From NCBI RefSeq assembly GCF_000961885.1, contig NZ_JZKH01000042.1:1-64000 (forward strand): a DNA stretch of 64,000 bases, in the 5' to 3' direction. The number at the start of each line of letters is the position of its first letter. Position 1 is the first letter of the stretch. Positions 44,558 to 52,922 of the stretch are shown in pieces. The notes under the pieces are model-generated. The model saw nothing but the letters and a program-made list of their open reading frames with translations, made no database searches and was not told where the DNA came from. Position numbers and translations under genes: made by a program. The stretch comes from Streptomyces rubellomurinus (GTDB lineage: Bacteria; Actinomycetota; Actinomycetes; Streptomycetales; Streptomycetaceae).

Positions 44558-45757
44558 TTGACCACCGAGAACGAGCCCGTCATCGAGCCCTTCGGCTTCC
44601 TCGCGCCGCCCGCGCCGCCGGAGATCCCGGCCGCGCCCACTCCCGACCGGACCTGGCAGCTGCCCGGCGGCAAGGCCTGGGTGTACCTCGCGAACCCCGA
44701 GGGCCAGATCGAAAGGCCGGTCATCCTCTCGGACGGCTTCAACACCGGCCCGAGCAAGCTCGACGAGCTCTACCACGGCCTGGAGCGCGGCGAGTTCCCG
44801 TTCATCAGCGAGCTGCGCAGGCGCGGCCGCGACCTGATCATCCTCGGCTACGACGAGCGCAGCGCCCTCATCCAGGAGAACGCCCAGACGGCGATGGCGT
44901 GCATCATGCAGACCATCGCCGAGCGCGTCAGCGACACGCCGCTGGTGGTCGGCGGCTTCAGCATGGGCGGTCTGGTCACCCGCTACGCGCTGCTCAAGAT
45001 GGAGCGGATGCGCATGGACCACCAGGTCGCCGTGTACCTCTCCTACGACAGCCCGCAGCGCGGTGCCTGGATCCCGATCGCCCTCCAGGCCTTCGCCCAC
45101 TTCCTCAAGGCCACCCCGGCGCTGTCGAAGCAGATCAACAGCCCGGCCGCCCGCCAGCTGCTCTGGCGGCACATCGAGACCCCCGAGGACACGCCCCGCG
45201 AGGACCCGCTGCGCACCGACTTCCTGGCCGAACTGGAGCAGATGGGCAGCTGGCCCATGCGCCCGCTCAAGCTCGCGGTCGCCAACGGCACCGGGAACGG
45301 CGGCGGCAACGGCGTGAAGCCCGGCATCGACGCGATCAAGGTCACCTCCGGCTGGTTCAACGGCACCACGCTGCGCACCCAGTCGACGGGCAAGGACCAG
45401 GAGGTAGCCCGCCTCAAGGGCCTGCTGTCCGAGAAGCGCGTGGTCACCAACGACCTGCCCGAGCTGGACGGCGCCCCCGGCGGCACCCTGGAGAGCTTCG
45501 GCATCGCCGGCCAGAAGCTGAAGGTCACCGGCAAGGTCGAGATCGAGCCCGGCACCGAGTCGATCTGCTTCGTCCCCTCGGTCAGCGCCGTCTCCGTCCG
45601 CAAGCTGGACACGCAGGCGGACGTCTACACCGACATCGAGCAGCTGCCGCCGGAGGAGAGCGACTTCGACGACTTCGTCTGTTCCTCGACCAACACCCGG
45701 CACACCGCCATGACGGCGGAGCTGGGTGAGTGGATCCTGGACCGCCTGCCCAACTGA
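44558..45757 (+). CDS. Alpha/beta hydrolase, lipase-like
   Basis: A 399-residue cytoplasmic protein (no signal peptide) with the nucleophile elbow GGFSMGGLVTRYAL, preceded by PVILSDGFNTGP and LIILGYDERSALIQ, as in PGAP1/lipase-like hydrolases. The final catalytic His is probably in STNTRHTAMTAELGEWI. A Pro-rich N-terminus precedes the fold. The TTG start at 44558 has AAAGGG eight bases upstream. It is divergent from the STAND module; whether it belongs to that system is open. Confidence 0.78.
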   Translation: MTTENEPVIEPFGFLAPPAPPEIPAAPTPDRTWQLPGGKAWVYLANPEGQIERPVILSDGFNTGPSKLDELYHGLERGEFPFISELRRRGRDLIILGYDERSALIQENAQTAMACIMQTIAERVSDTPLVVGGFSMGGLVTRYALLKMERMRMDHQVAVYLSYDSPQRGAWIPIALQAFAHFLKATPALSKQINSPAARQLLWRHIETPEDTPREDPLRTDFLAELEQMGSWPMRPLKLAVANGTGNGGGNGVKPGIDAIKVTSGWFNGTTLRTQSTGKDQEVARLKGLLSEKRVVTNDLPELDGAPGGTLESFGIAGQKLKVTGKVEIEPGTESICFVPSVSAVSVRKLDTQADVYTDIEQLPPEESDFDDFVCSSTNTRHTAMTAELGEWILDRLPN

Positions 45758-45773
45758 CCCCGCGAGTCCGCGC

Positions 45774-45817
45774 CCGGTCCGGCTCCCACCACCGCACGTG
45801 GTGGGGGCCGGACCCGG
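45774..45817. terminator. Bidirectional hairpin terminator
   Basis: CCCACCAC (45785-45792) and GTGGTGGG (45798-45805) form the inner stem with a 5-base loop. Flanking CCGGTCCGGC and GCCGGACCCGG extend it with small bulges. It lies between the convergent hydrolase and the substrate-binding-like gene. Confidence 0.82.
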
Positions 45818-45837
45818 CCGCGTCGGCCGGTGCCGGG

Positions 45838-46926
45838 TCAGCCGGAGTGCAGGACCCGGAAGCGCCCGGTGTCCGCCGGGTCCCGGTCGACGACCTGGAC
45901 CGGCGGCCAGGCCCACTGCCACACGCTCACGCCCGGCACGCGCGAGAACCGGATCCGCCCGCGCGTGCCCTCGACGTCGACGCCCGACCAGGCCCCGGAG
46001 CTGCCGCCCGAGCGCAGCACGTCCGCGAGGACGGCAACCGTGTCGTACCCCTCGAAGGCGACGAACGACGGCGCGCCGCCCAACCCTTCGCGCAGCTCCG
46101 CCTCGACGCGCGCGCCGAGCGGGTCGAGCTCCTCCGGCCGGTAGCGCAGGAACGGGATCCCCGAGCCGTCCGCGCCCAGCAGCGCCGCCCACTCGGCGAA
46201 CTCCGGCTGCCCGGCCGGCGCGCCGATCAGGACCTCGGCGAGCCGCTGGTCGGCCCGTACGGCCCTGACCAGCGACGCGGCCGGCTCCGGGTGTCCGGCC
46301 AGCAGGAGGACGGCGGTGGCGCCGCGTCGGGCGAGTTCGTCGCAGACGGCGGCCGGGTCGAGCGCGGTCAGGTCGAGTTCGGCGACGGTGCCGCCGCGCG
46401 CGGCGAGGTGCTCGCGCAGGATGCGGGTTCCGGCGGCCCAGTACACGCTCGGCTGGGTCGCCACGGCGATGTCGCGGTGGCCGGCGGCGAGGAGGTGGTC
46501 GGCGTAGATCCGCCAGCCGTGGGACTGCGCGGGGCACAGCCGCGCGACCCGGTCGGCCGGCTCGTCGGTGAGCGCGTCGAGGACCGCCGACGAGCAGAGG
46601 TACGGCAGGCCGAGCCCTGCGGCCCGGGCGGCGACGGCGCGGGCGACGACGCTGTGGTACTCCCCCGCGAGCGCGACCACGCCCAGCGCGGCCAGTTCGT
46701 CGACGGCCGCCTCGGCCCGCCGCGGATCGGCCGCCGTGTCCCGGACGAGCAGTTCCAGCGGGCGCCCGGCGATGCCGCCGACGGCGTTGACGTCGCGGAC
46801 GCCCAGTTCGAGCCCGGCGAGCAGGTGCCGCCCGGCCTCGGCCCAGCCGGGCCGGGTGAGCGGGGCGAGGGCGCCGATCCGGACGGACGGCCCGTCACTG
46901 TGCAGCGGTGGTGGTGGAGTGGTCAT
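45838..46926 (-). CDS. Type 1 periplasmic-binding-fold protein lacking a signal peptide
   Basis: A 362-residue protein with the fold of branched-chain amino acid ABC receptors: VRIGALAPLTRPGWAEAGRHL, NAVGGIAGRPLELLVRDTAAD, VVALAGEYHSVVARAV and PSFVAFEGYDTVAVLADVLR. No hydrophobic leader or lipobox precedes the domain (MTTPPPPLHSDGPSVRIGAL), so it is probably cytoplasmic, perhaps a ligand sensor or a domain split from a regulator. It is 38 bp downstream of the DUF1963-like gene in the same direction. Confidence 0.8.
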   Translation of the reverse strand: MTTPPPPLHSDGPSVRIGALAPLTRPGWAEAGRHLLAGLELGVRDVNAVGGIAGRPLELLVRDTAADPRRAEAAVDELAALGVVALAGEYHSVVARAVAARAAGLGLPYLCSSAVLDALTDEPADRVARLCPAQSHGWRIYADHLLAAGHRDIAVATQPSVYWAAGTRILREHLAARGGTVAELDLTALDPAAVCDELARRGATAVLLLAGHPEPAASLVRAVRADQRLAEVLIGAPAGQPEFAEWAALLGADGSGIPFLRYRPEELDPLGARVEAELREGLGGAPSFVAFEGYDTVAVLADVLRSGGSSGAWSGVDVEGTRGRIRFSRVPGVSVWQWAWPPVQVVDRDPADTGRFRVLHSG

Positions 46927-46964
46927 GCGGGCGAGTCTCCACCACCGGCCGCACGGCCGGGCGC

Positions 46965-47960
46965 CTACTGCATGACTTCCAGGTGCGGGTGCTCGAAGGA
47001 TTGCGGGCAGTGGTAGAGCTGCATCGAGTAGCTGCGGCCGATCTTGACGCCGAGGTCCTCCTCCGCGTCCCGGTCTTCCACGGGATCCCAGCCGCTGCCG
47101 TCCAGTTGGCCGGAGCTGATCGTCAGGAGCGGGCTCATGACCGACTCGCACGCGCCGCAGCGCATGACCCACGGATCGCGGAAGCCCCACGGCCCCCATC
47201 CGCCGGCCTTCCAGCCGGGGGCGACCGACAGTTCGAAGCTGTAGTAGGCGCGGAACTGGTACTCCTGCTGGTACCTCGGGTCGGCTCCGGTGAGCTCCCG
47301 CACGCACCAGTCCTCGATCCGCTCGGCCAGCCCCGGCTCCAGTTCCCCCGGTGCCGGGTACTCCGTCACCACCTCGGGGTGCAGGACGCAGGGCTCGGGC
47401 ACGTAGTCGCCGTGGTTCGACAGGTGGGCGGGCTCGGGCGGCACCGGCAGCACCGCGCCGACCTCGGCGGCGGAACGCCACACCAGGCGGGCGGCCGGCA
47501 GCTCCTCCGGTTCGTGCTCCAGCGGGCACCACAGCACCTGGAGCAGGTCCGCCCCGTCCGGGCAGGGCAGGCCCGGGATGTCGCGCGCGTAGAGCTGCGC
47601 CACCGGGAGGAGCGCGTTCGGCTCCCGGCCCCACGCGTGCCCCTCGTACGTCGCGTCCAGCGCCGCCCGTTCCTGGTCGTCGAGCTGGTGGCCGGCCGAC
47701 ATCCGCGCGTAGAGGCCGCGGCGCAGCCGGACGCAGGCCGGCGACACCGGCAGCTCGTCGTCCCCTTCCTCGGGGTGCGGGCCCTCGCACACCGGCCACG
47801 GCTCGTCGGCGGGCCACAGCAGCGGGCCGCCGACCGAACTGTCCCGGACGCCCGGCGCGCCCAGGCGCGGGTGCAGGCGCACCGTCCGGCGCGCCAGGGG
47901 CGCCAGTTCCGGGAAGACCGCGGCTATGTCCACCCGGCGCGATGGGGTCGTGCGGGACAT
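46965..47960 (-). CDS. DUF1963-like protein
   Basis: A 331-residue protein with the GGPLLWPADEPWPVC signature near residue 45 that is characteristic of DUF1963/YwqG-like proteins, followed by VAQLYARDIPGLPCPDGADLLQVLWCP. A Cys pair (MRCGACESVM) occurs near residue 270. The function of the family is unknown. ATG at 47960 has GAAGGGAA about 6-7 bases upstream. Likely co-transcribed with the binding-fold protein downstream. Confidence 0.8.
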   Translation of the reverse strand: MSRTTPSRRVDIAAVFPELAPLARRTVRLHPRLGAPGVRDSSVGGPLLWPADEPWPVCEGPHPEEGDDELPVSPACVRLRRGLYARMSAGHQLDDQERAALDATYEGHAWGREPNALLPVAQLYARDIPGLPCPDGADLLQVLWCPLEHEPEELPAARLVWRSAAEVGAVLPVPPEPAHLSNHGDYVPEPCVLHPEVVTEYPAPGELEPGLAERIEDWCVRELTGADPRYQQEYQFRAYYSFELSVAPGWKAGGWGPWGFRDPWVMRCGACESVMSPLLTISSGQLDGSGWDPVEDRDAEEDLGVKIGRSYSMQLYHCPQSFEHPHLEVMQ

Positions 47961-48079
47961 CGGATTCCCTTCGAGGGCGGCGGAATTCGCTGACGAACGG
48001 ACCTTATCCGCCGCCGCCGACAACGGCGGTCCCGGAATCGCGGCGGCCCATCCCCCAGCAAGCTCATCCGTGTGAGGGC

Positions 48080-48547
48080 TCATCCGCCTGCGGGCTCGGC
48101 CAGGCGGCGGTGCCACCAGAGGTGGGCCGTCCACGTGCGCCGGTCCGCGAAGGGGTCGGGGAGGGTGCGGCGCCGGTACTCCGCGTCCAAGGGGAGGAGG
48201 CGGGCGAGTTCGGCGCGGGAGCGCGGCGGCAGCCGTTCCAGGACGGAGTCCAGGACGTCGCGGCAGTGCCGGACGTCGTCGAAGGCGCAGCCGGGGCAGG
48301 AGGGGCACGGCGATTCCCGGGGGTAGAGCGGGCGGCGGCCTGGTGGGTGCAGGAACGCGCGGTAGCCGTGCAGGGCTTGGCTGGTGGCGCCGAGGCCGAT
48401 GTGGAAGTCCGGGTACAGCCGCTCGACGCGGCGGACGTCCCGGCTCGCGCGGAGGGAGAGCCCCGGGATCGGCTGGGGCGGGGTGGGCGCCCAGACGCGG
48501 GGCGCGGGCTCCTGGGCGCGCAGTGCGCGCGGCCGTCTACGCGGCAT
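48080..48547 (-). CDS. Small Cys-containing protein (paralogue of 52536-52904)
   Basis: A 155-residue protein with an Arg/Pro-rich start (MPRRRPRALRAQEPAPRV) and a Cys cluster CPSCPGCAFDDVRHC. A helix DVLDSVLERLPPRSRAELARLL follows, similar to ALLDTVQNALPPRAARELRR in the gene at 52536. The spacing of the Cys residues suggests metal binding. The function is unknown. Confidence 0.65.
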   Translation of the reverse strand: MPRRRPRALRAQEPAPRVWAPTPPQPIPGLSLRASRDVRRVERLYPDFHIGLGATSQALHGYRAFLHPPGRRPLYPRESPCPSCPGCAFDDVRHCRDVLDSVLERLPPRSRAELARLLPLDAEYRRRTLPDPFADRRTWTAHLWWHRRLAEPAGG

Positions 48548-48584
48548 GGGCCTTTCGGCAGGTGGTGGTCACGGGGACATTCTG

Positions 48585-48625
48585 CCAGGAGTGGGAAGTC
48601 GGTGGGGTCGACTTCCCACTCCTGG
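48585..48625 (-). terminator. Strong hairpin terminator
   Basis: CCAGGAGTGGGAAGTCG (48585-48601) and its exact complement (48609-48625) form a 17-bp perfect stem with a 7-base loop. It lies downstream of the leftward RsbW-like ATPase gene and just before the start of the next leftward gene, separating the two units. Confidence 0.85.
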
Positions 48626-48783
48626 GTTCTTGTCAGGGAGTTGGGGAGGGTGAGGCCGTGGCGGCGGGGGCGGGTCGAGGGTGACGGGGCTCGGTGAGGG
48701 GGTGGATCCAGGCCAGGAGGGCGAGGAGCAGGGCGAAGGGGAGGATCGTGCAGAGAGTCGCCTGGCCGGGGGTATCGCGGGGT

Positions 48784-49254
48784 TCAGGACGCATCGGTGG
48801 CGTCGGGGGCGGTGAGGTCGAGTTCGGCCCAGACCGTCTTGGAGTTGGGGAAGCGCGGGATGGTGCCCCAGCGGTCGCAGAGGGCGTCGACGAGGGTGAG
48901 GCCGCGCCCGGACTGGGCGTCGGCGACGTGGACGGTCGGCAGGGCGGGCAGGCGGTCGCCCCGGGGGTCGCTGATCTCGATGCGGAGGGTGGCGCCGCCC
49001 CGGCGCGCGGAGGTGGTGAGGGAGAGGTGAAGTTCGAAGCCGCGCCCCGCGATGCGTCCGTGCGTGATCGCGTTCGCGGCGAGCTCGGTGACGATGAGGA
49101 GCGCGCAGTGGAACGGCTCGGTGTGCGTGGAGTCCAGCCCCCAGGTAGCGAGTTGACGTCTGGCGATGCGCCGGCAGATGGCGGCGCCCTTGGGCGTGGC
49201 GTCGAGGAGGCTGGTGTGGCTGTCGGGGCTGTCGAGGGGGATTTCCGTCGTCAT
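48784..49254 (-). CDS. RsbW-like ATP-binding regulatory kinase (HATPase_c_2)
   Basis: A 156-residue GHKL ATPase of the anti-sigma/RsbW type abundant in Streptomyces: N-box LLIVTELAANAITHG, G1-like IEISDPRGDRLP and G2 box SGRGLTLVDALCDRWG. It is divergent from the XRE regulator with 125 bp between starts. This layout (ATPase, XRE-DUF5753, DUF397) is repeated in streptomycete genomes, for example around whiJ, and takes part in developmental control. Confidence 0.9.
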   Translation of the reverse strand: MTTEIPLDSPDSHTSLLDATPKGAAICRRIARRQLATWGLDSTHTEPFHCALLIVTELAANAITHGRIAGRGFELHLSLTTSARRGGATLRIEISDPRGDRLPALPTVHVADAQSGRGLTLVDALCDRWGTIPRFPNSKTVWAELDLTAPDATDAS

Positions 49255-49379
49255 GGGGAAAAGCGTGGTGGCGCGAACGTACTCTGACCATGCATCCGGC
49301 GTGCACGGAGAGTGGCTGTACGGGTGCTCACGGTTCGCCCGACGGGCGGGCGCAGATCAATCGATCGAAAGGACGGGAG

Positions 49380-50258
49380 ATGGCGGCTGACGGTGTCACG
49401 GGGACGGTCTTCGAGGACGGCGAGAAGGAGGTCCTGTCGGACGGGGTGGCGGAGCTCTACAGCGCGGTCGGAAAGCTGATCAAGTTCTTCCGGGAGCGGG
49501 CCGGCTACACGCAGAAGCAGGTGGCCAAGCTGACCGGCTACAGCGAGGACCAGATCGGCTCGATGGAGCGAGGTGTCCGAACCGCCAGGGTCGAGTACCT
49601 GACGGTGGTCGACGACCTGTTCAACGCGCAGGGTGCGCTGAAGGTCGTCGCGGACGACGTGATGAGGGCGAAGGTCCGGATGAGCGAGCGCCACCCGGCC
49701 TTCAACAGGGCCTTCACCTCTGAGGAGGCGAAGGCCCTGGAGATCCACGAGTACAGCACGATGGTTATTCCTGGGCTCTTGCAGACCGAGGCGTACATCC
49801 GCGCGCTGTACGAGATGCGGCGCCCGCTCCTCTCTCCCGAACAGATCGACAAGTGGCTGGCGGCACGACTGGCTCGGCAGGAGATCCTGAACCGCTGGCC
49901 CCTGCCGGTGGTTACGTGGGTGCTGGACGAGAGCGTTCTTCGGCGCCCTCTTGGCGGGTGGGATGTGCACGCCGACCAGCTCCGGCACCTGCTCGACGTG
50001 GGGCAGATGAGAGGCCCCGAGCTGCAGGTGATGCCGCTCGACCGAATGAGCCACGCCGGCATGGGAGGCTCGTTCACGCTCCTGACGCCTCCGAACCGAC
50101 CGCAGGTCTGCTACGCGGCCGCACAGCACGTGAACCGGCTGATCACGGACCCGGTGGAAGTCCGTAATATGGCCGCACGGTACAGCAGCATCAGGGCGCA
50201 GGCTCTCAGCCTGGCGGAGTCCCTTGCCTTGATCGAGAAGATCCTGGGAGAGCGGTGA
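49380..50258 (+). CDS. XRE-family regulator with DUF5753 domain (WhiJ-like)
   Basis: A 292-residue protein with a helix-turn-helix at about residues 32-75 (LIKFFRERAGYTQKQVAKLTGYSEDQIGSMERG). A C-terminal DUF5753 region follows: EYSTMVIPGLLQTEAYIRAL, RQEILNRWPLPVVTWVLDES and LQVMPLDRMSHAGMGGSFTL. Codon use is less GC-biased than the surrounding genes. ATG at 49380 follows AAAGGACGGGAG. The GTG of the downstream DUF397 gene overlaps its stop (GTGA), as usual for this partner pair. Confidence 0.93.
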   Translation: MAADGVTGTVFEDGEKEVLSDGVAELYSAVGKLIKFFRERAGYTQKQVAKLTGYSEDQIGSMERGVRTARVEYLTVVDDLFNAQGALKVVADDVMRAKVRMSERHPAFNRAFTSEEAKALEIHEYSTMVIPGLLQTEAYIRALYEMRRPLLSPEQIDKWLAARLARQEILNRWPLPVVTWVLDESVLRRPLGGWDVHADQLRHLLDVGQMRGPELQVMPLDRMSHAGMGGSFTLLTPPNRPQVCYAAAQHVNRLITDPVEVRNMAARYSSIRAQALSLAESLALIEKILGER

Positions 50259-50446
50259 GCATGTCCGAGCTGACGTGGTTCAAAAGCAGCTACAGCACCA
50301 ACGAGGAAGCGCAGTGCGTCGAGGTCGCCGACACCCCCGGCGTCGTCCACGTGCGTGACTCCAAGGACAAGAGCGGCCCCCAGCTGGCCTTCGAGCCGGC
50401 CGCGTGGGAGGCGTTCGTGAAGTTCGCCGCCATCCACGAGGTCTGA
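50255..50446 (+). CDS. DUF397 protein, coupled to the XRE regulator
   Basis: A 63-residue DUF397 protein: TWFKSSYSTNEEAQCVEVAD, VHVRDSKDKSGPQLAFEPAAW, FVKFA. DUF397 partners are thought to antagonise or bind their cognate XRE regulator. GTG at 50255 overlaps the regulator stop; ATG at 50261 would shorten it by two residues. Confidence 0.93.
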   Translation: MSMSELTWFKSSYSTNEEAQCVEVADTPGVVHVRDSKDKSGPQLAFEPAAWEAFVKFAAIHEV

Positions 50447-50460
50447 TCCGGACCTCCCCT

Positions 50461-50494
50461 CAACGGCCCACCGCTTCCGAGCGGCGGGCCGTTG
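50461..50494. terminator. Hairpin between the two DUF397 genes
   Basis: CAACGGCCCACCGC (50461-50474) pairs with GCGGCGGGCCGTTG (50481-50494), one G-T pair, with a 6-base loop. It terminates the XRE operon. Its right arm runs into a TACCGT -10-like hexamer (50498-50503) eight bases before the next ATG. The segment 50471-50505 recurs at 53823-53857 with 32 of 35 bases identical. Confidence 0.75.
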
Positions 50495-50511
50495 GCGTAC
50501 CGTCAACCGGT

Positions 50512-50703
50512 ATGGAACTCCTCTGGTTCAAGAGCAGTTACAGCGGCAACGAAGGCGCCAACTGCGTCGAGATCGCCGAGACCGCCGAGGCCGTCCTCGT
50601 CCGCGACTCCAAGGACCTGACCGGCCCCCACCTCGCCTTCTCCCCCGCCGCCTGGCAGTCCTTCCTCACCTACGCCGCCGCCACCGCCGCCGTTCCGGAC
50701 TAG
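50512..50703 (+). CDS. Second DUF397 protein
   Basis: A 63-residue DUF397 protein (LLWFKSSYSGNEGANCVEIA, VLVRDSKDLTGPHLAFSPAAW), about 60% identical to the preceding one. It is separated by a hairpin and has its own promoter (TACCGT eight bases before ATG, leaderless), so it may be expressed independently of the XRE gene. Confidence 0.92.
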   Translation: MELLWFKSSYSGNEGANCVEIAETAEAVLVRDSKDLTGPHLAFSPAAWQSFLTYAAATAAVPD

Positions 50704-50860
50704 GCAGGTGCGCCCTTGAGGGTGATCTCGATCGGGCGCGGCGCGGCATCGGGCCGGGCGGTTCGAGCCTTCCGGTAGGCATGGGCACGGCTGGGATTCG
50801 TGGGCGAAGGACGCCCGCGCCGGCCGTCAACTCCACGCTGACCGAAAGGATCCACCCACG

Positions 50861-51142
50861 ATGAAGCTGGCACGACGGGTCGCCGCCGCCGGTTGCACCC
50901 TCGCCCTCGCCCTCGGCGGTGTCATCGCCCTCGCCCCGGCCGCGAGCGCCACCCCGCACGCGTGCTTCTCCTACGTCCTGGATAACAAGCCCGACGCCGA
51001 CAAGCTGCTCGTGCAGGACGCCTGCGAGGTCGGGGCGGCCGGCGGCGAGGAGGCCTTCCGGGCCTGCTACCGGATCCTGCGGGACGACTACGTCCCCGCC
51101 GTCATCGCGGCCAACGGGTGCCGCCAGGCCCCCCAGGAGTAG
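50861..51142 (+). CDS. Small secreted four-cysteine protein
   Basis: A 93-residue preprotein. The signal peptide (MKLARRVAAAGCTLALALGG, hydrophobic core, cleavage after ASA near residue 31) is followed by a 62-residue mature chain. It has four Cys in HACFSYV, DACEVG, RACYRILRDDYVP and NGCRQ, which could form two disulphides. No known family was recognised. GAAAGGATCC lies upstream of the ATG. Candidates for its role are a protease inhibitor, signalling peptide or antimicrobial, but nothing in the sequence decides. Confidence 0.75.
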   Translation: MKLARRVAAAGCTLALALGGVIALAPAASATPHACFSYVLDNKPDADKLLVQDACEVGAAGGEEAFRACYRILRDDYVPAVIAANGCRQAPQE

Positions 51143-51161
51143 TCCGCCAGAACCGCTGCCG

Positions 51162-51192
51162 CGCGGGACGTCGGACCGGCCGACTTCCCGCG
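51162..51192. terminator. Bidirectional hairpin terminator
   Basis: CGCGGGACGTCGG (51162-51174) pairs with CCGACTTCCCGCG (51180-51192), one mismatch, 5-base loop. It lies between the convergent secreted-peptide and SecD-P1-like genes. Confidence 0.75.
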
Positions 51193-51206
51193 CTGCCGCG
51201 AACCGC

Positions 51207-52112
51207 TCAGCTCGGGGCCGTGGTTCCGGCCAGGGTGAGGCCGACCGCAAGCCGGTCGGACATCTGGGCGGCGAGCTGCTGGGCCTCGTCCTTCGTGAAC
51301 GAGCCGCTGATCACCGCGGTGCCGCCGGGGATGGAGCTGCGCACGGCCGGGTGCGACAGGACCCGGCCGTCCAGCACGATCGCGAACTCGTTGGTCGGCG
51401 TGGGCTGGGGCGCCAACTTGCCGGTGATGTCGGCGAACGCCGCCGTGCCGGTGGGGTCGAAGGTCAGCTGGATCTGCCAGCCGGCGCCGTTCTGCTCGTC
51501 GTTCACGGCCTTCGCCGACGTCAGGTTCTGCCCGTCGACCACGACCGGGGCGAGCACCAGCTTCTCCCACAAGCTCGGCTTCTGAGGTGAGCAGGCGAGG
51601 ACCTCGGCCCCGGGGTCGGCCGTCAGCGCGCCGCGCTGCGCCGCATCGGCGCAGTCGAGCGCGTTGAACTGGCCGGCCAGCGCGGCCGGCACCGCGCCCT
51701 GGGTCACCGCCTCCGCCGCCCCGGGCCCGGTCGGCAGGGTGACTCCGCTCGGGGCGAGCGCGACCACCGGGCGGAAGCCGAGCTGGCCCTGGGCCGCCAG
51801 CGCCGTGAACTTCTCCTTGGTCCCGCCGACCGCCGTCACCGTGAGCGTGCCGTCGCCACCGACCTCGACCTTCGGGTCGCCCAGGCCCAGCGCCGCCGCC
51901 CGGTGCTTCAACTTCGCGGCGGTCTGGTCCAGTTCGACCGAGGTGACGACCCGCCGGGGCGTGTAGGTGGCCGTGGTCGTGGGACCGCCGGGAACCGTCG
52001 ACGCCACCGCCGGCGTGGAAGGGGCCGGACGTGCGCCACCGCCGTCCGAGCCCGAACAGGCCGCCAGCAGCATCGCCGCACCGGACAGGAAAACGCCGTA
52101 CCTGATTCTCAT
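51207..52112 (-). CDS. Lipoprotein with a SecD P1-head-like domain
   Basis: A 301-residue lipoprotein with lipobox LLAAC (Cys near residue 19) followed by a Gly/Ser/Pro/Thr linker. The domain contains LKHRAAALGLGDPKVEVGGD, ALAAQGQLGFRPV and a C-terminal FTKDEAQQLAAQMSDRLAVG. These match the periplasmic P1 region of SecD, here as a stand-alone surface protein without the SecD membrane helices. ATG at 52112 is chosen because GGGAGG lies nine bases upstream; the in-frame ATG at 52121 would abut that ribosome site. Confidence 0.82.
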   Translation of the reverse strand: MRIRYGVFLSGAAMLLAACSGSDGGGARPAPSTPAVASTVPGGPTTTATYTPRRVVTSVELDQTAAKLKHRAAALGLGDPKVEVGGDGTLTVTAVGGTKEKFTALAAQGQLGFRPVVALAPSGVTLPTGPGAAEAVTQGAVPAALAGQFNALDCADAAQRGALTADPGAEVLACSPQKPSLWEKLVLAPVVVDGQNLTSAKAVNDEQNGAGWQIQLTFDPTGTAAFADITGKLAPQPTPTNEFAIVLDGRVLSHPAVRSSIPGGTAVISGSFTKDEAQQLAAQMSDRLAVGLTLAGTTAPS

Positions 52113-52187
52113 ACCGACCATCCTCCCGGCCGCTACCCCTGCCATAAATCGGATTGACCGACATGTGATCTCGGAGCGGAGCCGTCC

Positions 52188-52496
52188 GTGTTCATCGTCC
52201 TCGTCCTGCTCGTCGCGGGCACCGGCCTGCTGCTGATGGGCTACGACAAGCTGCACACCGCCGTGCCGACCTGCTTCGGCAAGCCGATGTCCCCCGGCGA
52301 CGTCTGCCACGCCCGCCCGGTCGAGGTCACCGAGGGCATGCCGAAGCCCCAGGACTCCACCTACGCGGAGCAGTTGGACAGCCTGACCAGCGGCGGCTGG
52401 ACGGCCATCGGCATCGGAGCCGTCGTGCTGGCCCTCGCGGTCGTCCTGGCGGCCGCCTTCACCACCTCGGCGATCCAGGAGCGGCGCGACCCCTGA
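52188..52496 (+). CDS. Small two-helix membrane protein
   Basis: A 102-residue protein with transmembrane segments at the N-terminus (VFIVLVLLVAGTGLLLMGY) and C-terminus (AIGIGAVVLALAVVLAAAF), and a 50-residue loop containing two Cys (PTCFGKPMSPGDVCHARPVE). No family was named. The GTG start is preceded by CGGAG. It is divergent from the SecD-P1-like lipoprotein. Confidence 0.65.
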   Translation: MFIVLVLLVAGTGLLLMGYDKLHTAVPTCFGKPMSPGDVCHARPVEVTEGMPKPQDSTYAEQLDSLTSGGWTAIGIGAVVLALAVVLAAAFTTSAIQERRDP

Positions 52497-52535
52497 CCTG
52501 AACCACAGCATCACACGGTGGCGCAGCGGCCGTGA

Positions 52536-52904
52536 TCACCAGGAGCCCCACAGGGCGTCGGACCTGTCGATGATCCTCCGCAGCTCGCGGGCGGCCCGCG
52601 GGGGCAGGGCGTTCTGCACGGTGTCGAGGAGGGCGCGGGCTTCGAGGGGGTCGCCGCAGCAGTGGCATTCGGCGCTGCCGTCCTCGTAGTCGTCCCACAG
52701 GTCGCGCTCGGGGCGGTGGACGTACTCCTGCCACAGGCGCAGGGCGCGGGCGACGGCCCCCGGTTGCAGGTGGGTGCGGGTGCGTTCGAGGTGGGCGATC
52801 GCGGACAGCGTGCGGGCGGAGACGCCGTCGATCACCGGTTGTGCGCCGTGCGTCCGGTGGCGGGGGAGCCGGGCCCGGACCTGGTCCGGCCGGCTACGCG
52901 GCAT
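52536..52904 (-). CDS. Small Cys-containing protein (paralogue of 48080-48547)
   Basis: A 122-residue protein with an Arg-rich start (MPRSRPDQVRARLPRHR), a CHCCGDP cluster and the helix ALLDTVQNALPPRAARELRRII, shared with the gene at 48080. The function is unknown; the Cys residues suggest metal binding. It lies 18 bp downstream of the DUF4937-like gene, in the same direction. Confidence 0.65.
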   Translation of the reverse strand: MPRSRPDQVRARLPRHRTHGAQPVIDGVSARTLSAIAHLERTRTHLQPGAVARALRLWQEYVHRPERDLWDDYEDGSAECHCCGDPLEARALLDTVQNALPPRAARELRRIIDRSDALWGSW

Positions 52905-52922
52905 GGGCCCTTCGGTTGGTCG

